Assembly (NCBI GenBank): GCA_010094025.1
Contig: ML991841.1
Span: forward strand, 89,055 to 153,054
DNA from: Viridothelium virens
Lineage: Eukaryota; Ascomycota; Dothideomycetes; Trypetheliales; Trypetheliaceae
DNA length: 64,000 nt
Reading direction: 5' to 3'
Under the pieces are notes generated by a model. That model worked only from the letters and a program-made list of their open reading frames with translations. It was not told the origin of the DNA and searched no databases. Numbering within the stretch: position 1 is the first letter of the stretch; every line of letters begins with the position of its first letter. The position numbers were made by a program, and so were the translations under genes. Below are positions 57,588-64,000 of the stretch, in pieces.

Positions 57588-60500
57588 TTCCAGACGGATT
57601 CTTCGGAACCAGGTGAATGCGCTTGATAAGATCCAAAGGTTAGGTGACCAGATGTGGAGCTGGATGGAGTACAAGTGGATGGTCTGGTTTTCGCAGAAAG
57701 ATTGCTATGGTAGACAGAAGGGTTTTGGATGGAAATAAAGAGGCCAGAGGTTCGGGTGGTTTTAGCCTAGAACATCGATTTGCCCTAGCTTCTGGGTAGA
57801 AGATTGGACCAGGTTGGTATGAGAAAAGCAAGCGTGATCGGGAGATTTTCGGTGCTTAATTAGCTCCCTTTAAGACTAGGTAGGGAAAGATGAGAAAAGC
57901 TGCGGCAGTGGCGTCAGAGAGCAAGTATAAACGAGTGTGCAAGGGGAACAATCTAGAAGCGAGCGTGGGTGTTCAGCAACGATGCTGTCGAGCATCTGAG
58001 GCTCCCAGTGCGAGCCTTATAATTTGGAAAGATGGGGTCCTTGCAGCCAACGATGGGTTCGAGAAAGCAAAAAGAAAGGGCTTGTTGAACGCAAGCGTGG
58101 CAGTTTATGGAGCAACGACCTGAGCTGGGGGCTCGAAATAGAAGCGAGTGTACATGGTAGACCATTTCAAAGTTCGGACGATTAAGACTCCTAGCCAAAG
58201 GGTGAGCATGAGAGAGGATACCGTTCGTATGACATAGCCTGGTGCTACCGTTCCTGACTGACGTTTCCGACGTGCTGCTCGTTCCGCCGCCAGGCGCGAG
58301 CTGCCAGGATCATGCGTGTCTCACACTGGGCTGCTTGTCTGTGCACTGCTACCGTTCCAGGAAATCTGAGCACCGCTCGAATTGGCGTGGTGGCCCACGA
58401 TCCCATCCAGCACCCTGGGCCGACAGCCTCTTCTGGACGGAAGCGTTAGGACGCCATGCATAGACCCTGGTGCCGATTCCCACGGCGGTTGCTGGCTAGT
58501 AGCCCGATGACGAAGTCGCCGTGGTCATCGCGTTGGGTTGGGGGATTAGGGAGATCGCCTCACCGAAGGATGTCATCCGTGAGGTGGGCTTTGGACTTTG
58601 GACGCAGATGCACTCACGCCTTCACACCTTCACATATTTTCCACCGCCCAGGTAATGGGCCTGCGACGCACCCGCTCCAAGCCGGCCGATATGACGATGC
58701 AATCGGGTGCCATGGCCGCGGTGAGAAAAAGCGCCGTGGAGCTGAGGAGAATGCGGTGGAGCAGAGAGCGGTATGGCACGCCCCCGGACCCGAAGTGGAC
58801 ATGCAGGCGAAGTGGGAGGGGGTTAGACATGGGGTGGCTGCTGTGGGATCGAGAAATTTTTTGCTGGAGTCAGCGTTCACTTCACCATCATGAGCACGAC
58901 GCAACAGCCATAACCATGACCATGACCAGAGCCAAGAGCAAGATCACCAAAGACCACCAAGACCACAGACCGTGGCCGCTGCAGGACCATGGGCCATGAC
59001 CAAACAACCATGACTGAGATCCGGCGCGGCGGGACGGCGGTCTGGAAAGCGCGGCCTAAGCGTGGCTTTCTATTTTTGCCCGCATGTAGCAAATCAGCCT
59101 CAGCGGGCCGAAATGCTGGGGGGGCGCGCCATGTGCACGCTCGTCGGCATGCTTCAGAACTGCCCTATTCGGCGTCTTGGGGTCGGCTCATCTGGTACCA
59201 GGTACTCCGTGGGCCGCCAAGGGACCTGCTAATGCCAAGGCTCGCCGCTGTGCTCCTCAGACTGGGCTCGCTCTCGAGCAAATACAGACGGACGGTATGC
59301 CCGAGTCTCGGGCTACGTGCGTCGTCCCAGCCAATATCGTGCGAAAACACCTGTCTGCTCTTCAATTCATTGCGCTGGCGCCCAGTCACGGCATTGCCAG
59401 CACTATTGAAAGCCTGTTCCCCCCCTTTCTTCCTTCATCCTTCTCTACCCAGCAGGCCCTAACGGATAGTTCAGTAGCCTGCAGCCCGAAACTGGCTCGT
59501 GCCGACCAGTTGCCCAGCAATTGCCCAACACAGTGCTTCCCTGCCCAATTCGCCCATACAGAATCCACCAATTCATGATGACTCTAAATCTAGCGCAACG
59601 GCGACGAGACTCGCCAACTAGGAAGGGTGAAGCGAATCAACGCTCGCCATAACCGATGTGCGGCTCAGACAAGCGACAGCGAGGGGAAAAGCGAGTCATC
59701 TTCCATAGCATCGAAGCAGACTCTCCATCTTCCGTTCCCTCCCTAGCCCCGCAGTAGGGTGACGATTACTCACTGCGGCTTCTTAGGAGAGATGGCATGG
59801 TGGCATGGATCACTGTTGGATTAGAAGGTCCCGTGAACAGACTAGAAATGCCAGTATGTAGTAGATTGTGGCCCTCTCTATTTTTCTCTCTTTTAGGCAC
59901 TCCTTAATGACTCCTCAACAATGTAGGGGCGACTCACAGATTACTCTACCAGCAGCAAAGCCACACCGACGCCCCGAGGCAACATGGCGTAGGGCTGAGC
60001 ATGACGTCGCCGCGTTAGACTTCCATGAGTGTTCCCATAACATTCGACGCTACCGTCGCAACGGGACAGTGACATCGTGAGGCTCAAGCCCAAAATTCTG
60101 GACGGGGTGTTTGCCACTTGAATCTCGCACGATTATCTCACAATACTCACATCAATAAAGGCGGTCTGCGGCGTTGAATATTGGGTGCTGTTGTTGGGGT
60201 CTAAGCCACCACAGCAGCACGCTAGGGAGCGGCCAATGATATTGTTACTATTTCTGCAATGCGGCCGCCCGTCGAAGTTTGGGCCCTTTTCTTCGCTTGT
60301 TCCACACTGTCGCGTGGCCGGCTGAGAGATCATCCAGACTCTGTTCATCCCTTGAACAGATCTCGGCCGACCTTGTCCTGGTCACACAGCATAATTGCTG
60401 CATTCGACCCCTTTGTGCGACGGCTAGGGTAGCCTGACCAAAGCCACCTCCCATTTCTCAGCACTCGGCAAGGCTTGTATGAGTGCGCCCTTATCATCAT

Positions 60501-62892
60501 TACAACAGCTTGGAGCCTGGTACTGTAAGCCTGGCGAATAAATGAGTCAATGGCCCACGCCGAGTCTCCGTTTAATACACAGTTGTAGCATCAAGAGCAA
60601 ATTGAGTTAGGTACCTGAATACAACCGGCTGACTATACATACCCTCCGGGTTGTTGGTTAGCAGATGTTTGATATTTAGTATGATGATGGACAGCCCTCT
60701 CCACAGTCGGTGAAGTCGTCTTATCCATCATTCTCGCGGCGACATTGGATCGGAACCTGAAACCTTAATCCGGAGTAAACGAGCAATTGCTGTCATTTAC
60801 TCGAAGAGCTAGACACTGCCCATTCGCCACGCAAGTGCGGACGTCACGATCACGGCGGCGGTCCAGCATCACTTCCTCTGCACGCTATCCTCGGTTTTTA
60901 CAGGCCACGATCAAGCAAGTACTTGCAGAGTCCGATCATTTTTAGGACGCCTGGGTTTGGGAATACGGCACGGCATGCTTTCAATGCAGGCCATAGGGAA
61001 GAAAATTACGTTTCCGGCTCCGATTGGTTGATTCACTTGAATCACAAGCTTTTCCTTACTGCGGCAGCCCTGTCGATTGGACGGAATTCTGGAAACCTGC
61101 GCCTTTGAGTACCAAATATCCCGGGAGCTAGACAAAGCGAAGTTGAGGTGGCCGGTGGCCTGAACCGTCCCCGCATCGCTGGAGCCATTCGGATGCCTTC
61201 CATTCAAGTCATCTAAAAAGGTTCCAAAGGTATGCAATATTTTTTTAACACCCAAAAATAGTGCAATATTCATTCTCTTGAATATTGACCGGGAATTGAA
61301 GTTGCGCTGATGCGCTAGAGCTTTTCGCTTACCTTTCGGGAACATTCCGTCATACACCCATTATGATGTAAGAAAAGCTGAATGACAAAAAGGTGCTGAC
61401 AAGTCTCGCTCCGCATAGAGATTATATGGAGTAGTCATGGAGGCAAATCAGAAGCGAACGATATCCTCCTAACAGTTCACCTCAATTAGAATTCCGGGAA
61501 GTCCTTCAAAAGGCCATATCACCGTCTCGTAGATCTCCGCGAGAACTGTGTCACTGTAGTCTTTCCACCAATCTCCAATGACATGATTTGATCCCCGGAC
61601 TAGAGATCGCCCTTTCTCTTGGCAATTTTATGCAACCAACGAGGCCCTTTGTGCGGAAGAGATGGCTACTAATTGACCGTAGAATTCAAACTCGAAACAC
61701 GGTACATAGGATAGGGTGCATACTGACTGTTCCTCTTGCATACATGATTTAACTACCACGAGTAAGAAATAGGAAACGTTCCTTCAAATCATTAAACCGT
61801 TTCTGTAATCTGACTCTGCAGAACACAGTCGCATAGATGGTGACTCTTTGGGCAAGTGCGCTTGCTAGTTTCAAATGGCTAGGGTGGCTAGTGTCTCGGC
61901 ACTAATTGCCTCAGGTTCGCCGGATGCCTAAGGTAAGGTGGTAAGGTACTCTGATACACTGTCAGATGAAACTCTCAGAATCGGGACTTCTGACGAGCAT
62001 TTAGCCTTCGACCACGCGTCCCAAGCTTGCGCAGATCAACCGCCGGCGATCAGCCGCTGGCCCGTGTGCTCCATGTTTCCGCCTTGCTACTGGCTTACAA
62101 TCTCTTCTCCGAAGCCCTAAAGATCTAACTTACTAAGGCGATAGCTAATTACTCGAATCCCTTTGTTTGATCATTCTTACGGAATAATTGTCCCGTGGTA
62201 GCCAGCATGCACGCAACCAGATCGTCTTCGCTGCGAGCTTACTCTACTACTGTTGGATCTAAGGGTTGGGGTCACATAATTATTGCTCAGCAAATGATTA
62301 GGTGGATGTTGACGATGGCATAAAACAGACTCAAGGAACAGTCTCACGAACCTAGTTGCTATTCCTTCCACATGCTTGCAAATGTTGGTCCATCTGATCA
62401 GGCACCGTGAGCGAGTCAGAGACAAAGTCTTCCAGTCACACGGATAATCAGGGCAGTCCAAGGCCAAGCACGCTTACAATATCCGTCAACCCATGAGATT
62501 CAGCTACGCCCTTGACTTCCTAATTTCTCATCATGCTGTACTACCTTGGCATTGGGATTGATTCATCCCAGTTTATTTGAGAGGTCTTCTTGGCATATGC
62601 AATAAGCAGATGGGACTTCTGACACACAACCTCCTACAAGCTCCTGATGACACCGCCTCGGATGTTGTGTCGCCAGGGTATAACGAAATTCGCTTCCAAA
62701 TAAGTCCGAGACGATTTAGCAAAGTAAACTTAGAGGTAAATGAGGCTTGGTGGCATTGGGCTAGGCGAGATCTTTGACATTTACACGTTCTGTGAGCCCC
62801 TTAGCAAGATTTAAAAAATCCGTAGTTGGATTTCACTCGGTCACCAAGCCAAATATCGCAAAAGAAATTTCTTATAATCCCACTCTTTTCCC

Positions 62893-62921
<29 letters not shown>
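62893..62921 (+). repeat. Poly(A) run of 29
   Basis: An uninterrupted run of A in otherwise mixed sequence. It could be a microsatellite or the tail of an old retroposed copy; no recognisable retrotransposon sequence precedes it. Confidence 0.95.
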
Positions 62922-62924
<3 letters not shown>

Positions 62925-63975
62925 CAAAAGGCCCCAATTAGGTTTCAGGTCGTTATCCAAACGGCCACCTTCAGTCTCAACAAACCGTGGCCACGGGGGT
63001 AGAAAAACTACCATCTCACTTGGCCTTGAGCATCGGAAGCCTGACTTGCAGAACTAGCCTCAACCTACTATGGAGCCGTGACGTCGATCTGGGAATAGGA
63101 TGTGAATTGTGGGTCGAAAAGAGTAAGCAGGGCTCAAGGGAGTGGAAGGGAGAAGATGAATGCCCAAAACATGTTGAAGAACCATTATGGTACCAAACCA
63201 CTGGACTCAAAGTATTGTCCAACATAAATAACGGGCAAACAGTACGCCGAAGATCTCGTCGAAAGATCTCCAACACTGAGTTAGATTTACTAATCGTGAA
63301 GACTTTGAGATTTCCCAATATATCTGGACTGCCGTCAAAGAAACTTTTCTGGTAGGATTCGCTCTAAATTACTTCCCACATTAATATTACCCGTACAAAA
63401 ACAGAGCCAAGATCCTTTTCGTACTCGCCCAGAGAAAAAACATAGCCAAATCCAGACCTGGGGAACGTACCATCCAAATCGACCCTGTCTATAATAAAAA
63501 AAGCCTGACTAGCTGCTGCATCCACCGTATACACTCAGTGGCGGCATCGTCTGCTTGACTAGATCCAACTCAAGATCTCTCTTTTATCTATCCGTGAACC
63601 GATGCTTCATAACTCCTACCACCTTCTCCGACAGGCTGTTGACTCGATACCAACCCGTTTTGTCTATCCAGTCCCATATGCAATCGAACTCTTTTCTCGT
63701 TCGTGGCTTTGACCCCTCGCTTTCCAAGACCACACGTATCCAACTTCTCCACTTGCCATTGTCAGTCCCAACAGAAGCACCTGCCCACAACCACTCCTCC
63801 TACCACAATATCTCCTCACCCGGTTCTTTCGCCCAAGCCAAGCATCACCCTCCCCGCTCATCCTCTCCAACTGACTTGCATCCCTTGTAATTCCAATCCT
63901 CCAATCTCACTTCCTCCCCTTCTTCTTTTTCCCCCCTTGATCCCCCAAAATATCATCAAACGTCTTCCCGCCACT

Positions 63976-64000
63976 CCCCCCCCCCCCCCCCCCCCCCCCC
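63976..64000 (+). repeat. Poly(C) run at the window end
   Basis: At least 25 consecutive C, cut by the end of the window. It may be real or a sequencing/assembly end artefact. Confidence 0.9.

Larger units (their letters stand above)
57588..64000. other. 6.4-kb region without a recognised gene
   Basis: Several frames of 100-157 codons occur on both strands (for example 58.5-59.6, 60.9-61.4, 63.0-63.4 kb), but none shows family motifs, signal peptides or splice structure. Around 58905-58975 there is short-period accat/agacc low complexity. A 29-base poly(A) is at 62893-62921, and the window ends in a run of 25 C. The last 500 bp are CT-rich and may be the leader of a gene beyond the window. 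Confidence 0.4.

Noticed and set aside
58456-59578. Overlapping frames of up to 157 codons in the right region
   Set aside because: Stops and starts are evenly scattered across frames, with no motif and no consistent codon bias; likely chance in GC-richer sequence.
62893-62921. Poly(A) tail of a non-LTR retrotransposon
   Set aside because: No reverse transcriptase fragment, target-site duplication or repeated sequence was visible upstream.

Overview
The window looks like nuclear DNA of a filamentous ascomycete (Pezizomycotina). Genes are split by short GT-AG introns (mostly 42-110 bp) with CTAAC/CTGAC-like branch sites, and the gene set is typically fungal: a BNI4-like septum protein, a QDE-1-type RNA-dependent RNA polymerase, a Zn2Cys6 regulator, a CFEM surface protein and a fungal 'pathway-specific nitrogen regulator' family protein. 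All exon models were built by hand from splice signals, reading-frame continuity and remembered family motifs. No database search was run, and the species cannot be named.

Layout. 1-2758: non-coding, then a pyrimidine-rich leader. 2.76-5.3 kb (+): BNI4-like gene. 6.6-7.6 kb (+): aldo-keto reductase. 8.3-9.6 kb (-): DUF4185-like protein. 10.3-14.8 kb (+): RNA-dependent RNA polymerase. 15.5-16.8 kb (+): extended short-chain reductase. 18.0-20.1 kb (+): secreted PhoD phosphatase. 20.4-22.2 kb (+): DML1/Misato. 22.75-23.9 kb (-): PRP18, divergent from SAP18 (24.6-25.5 kb, +).

26-36 kb is a gene-poor accessory stretch. It holds an interrupted tRNA-Cys gene, a single-pass membrane protein, two minisatellites, a decayed surface-protein gene and, at its right edge, an intact CFEM membrane protein whose tail is paralogous to the first membrane protein. 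38.3-41.2 kb (-): RDH54/TID1. 41.6-43.4 kb (-): zinc-ribbon protein. 44.4-45.0 kb (+): GNAT acetyltransferase. 45.2-46.6 kb (+): 3-isopropylmalate dehydrogenase. 46.9-47.5 kb (-): UPF0303/HbpS-like protein. 48.1-48.3 kb (+): an interrupted tRNA-Thr gene. 48.5-50.1 kb (-): secreted carboxylesterase. 50.6-52.9 kb (+): nitrogen-regulator-family protein. 55.6-57.6 kb (-): Zn2Cys6 transcription factor. 57.6-64.0 kb: no convincing gene.

The most unusual observation concerns the two tRNA genes. Each has a normal-looking short intron at position 37/38. In addition, tRNA-Cys(GCA) carries a 54-nt GT...AG segment in its D-loop, and tRNA-Thr(TGT) carries a 55-nt GT...AG segment in its acceptor stem and a 50-nt GT...AG segment in its T-arm. 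Removing all of them gives 72-nt cloverleaves with nearly complete pairing. The extra segments look like the spliceosomal introns of neighbouring protein genes and leave the A-box and B-box sequences readable. The working hypothesis is spliceosomal-type (or other ectopic) introns inside tRNA genes, which I do not know to have been described in fungi.

The genes do not form one pathway or an obvious secondary-metabolite cluster. They are mostly independent housekeeping genes (splicing, recombination, leucine synthesis, RNAi, septum, tubulin-like inheritance) around an accessory island of cell-surface proteins.
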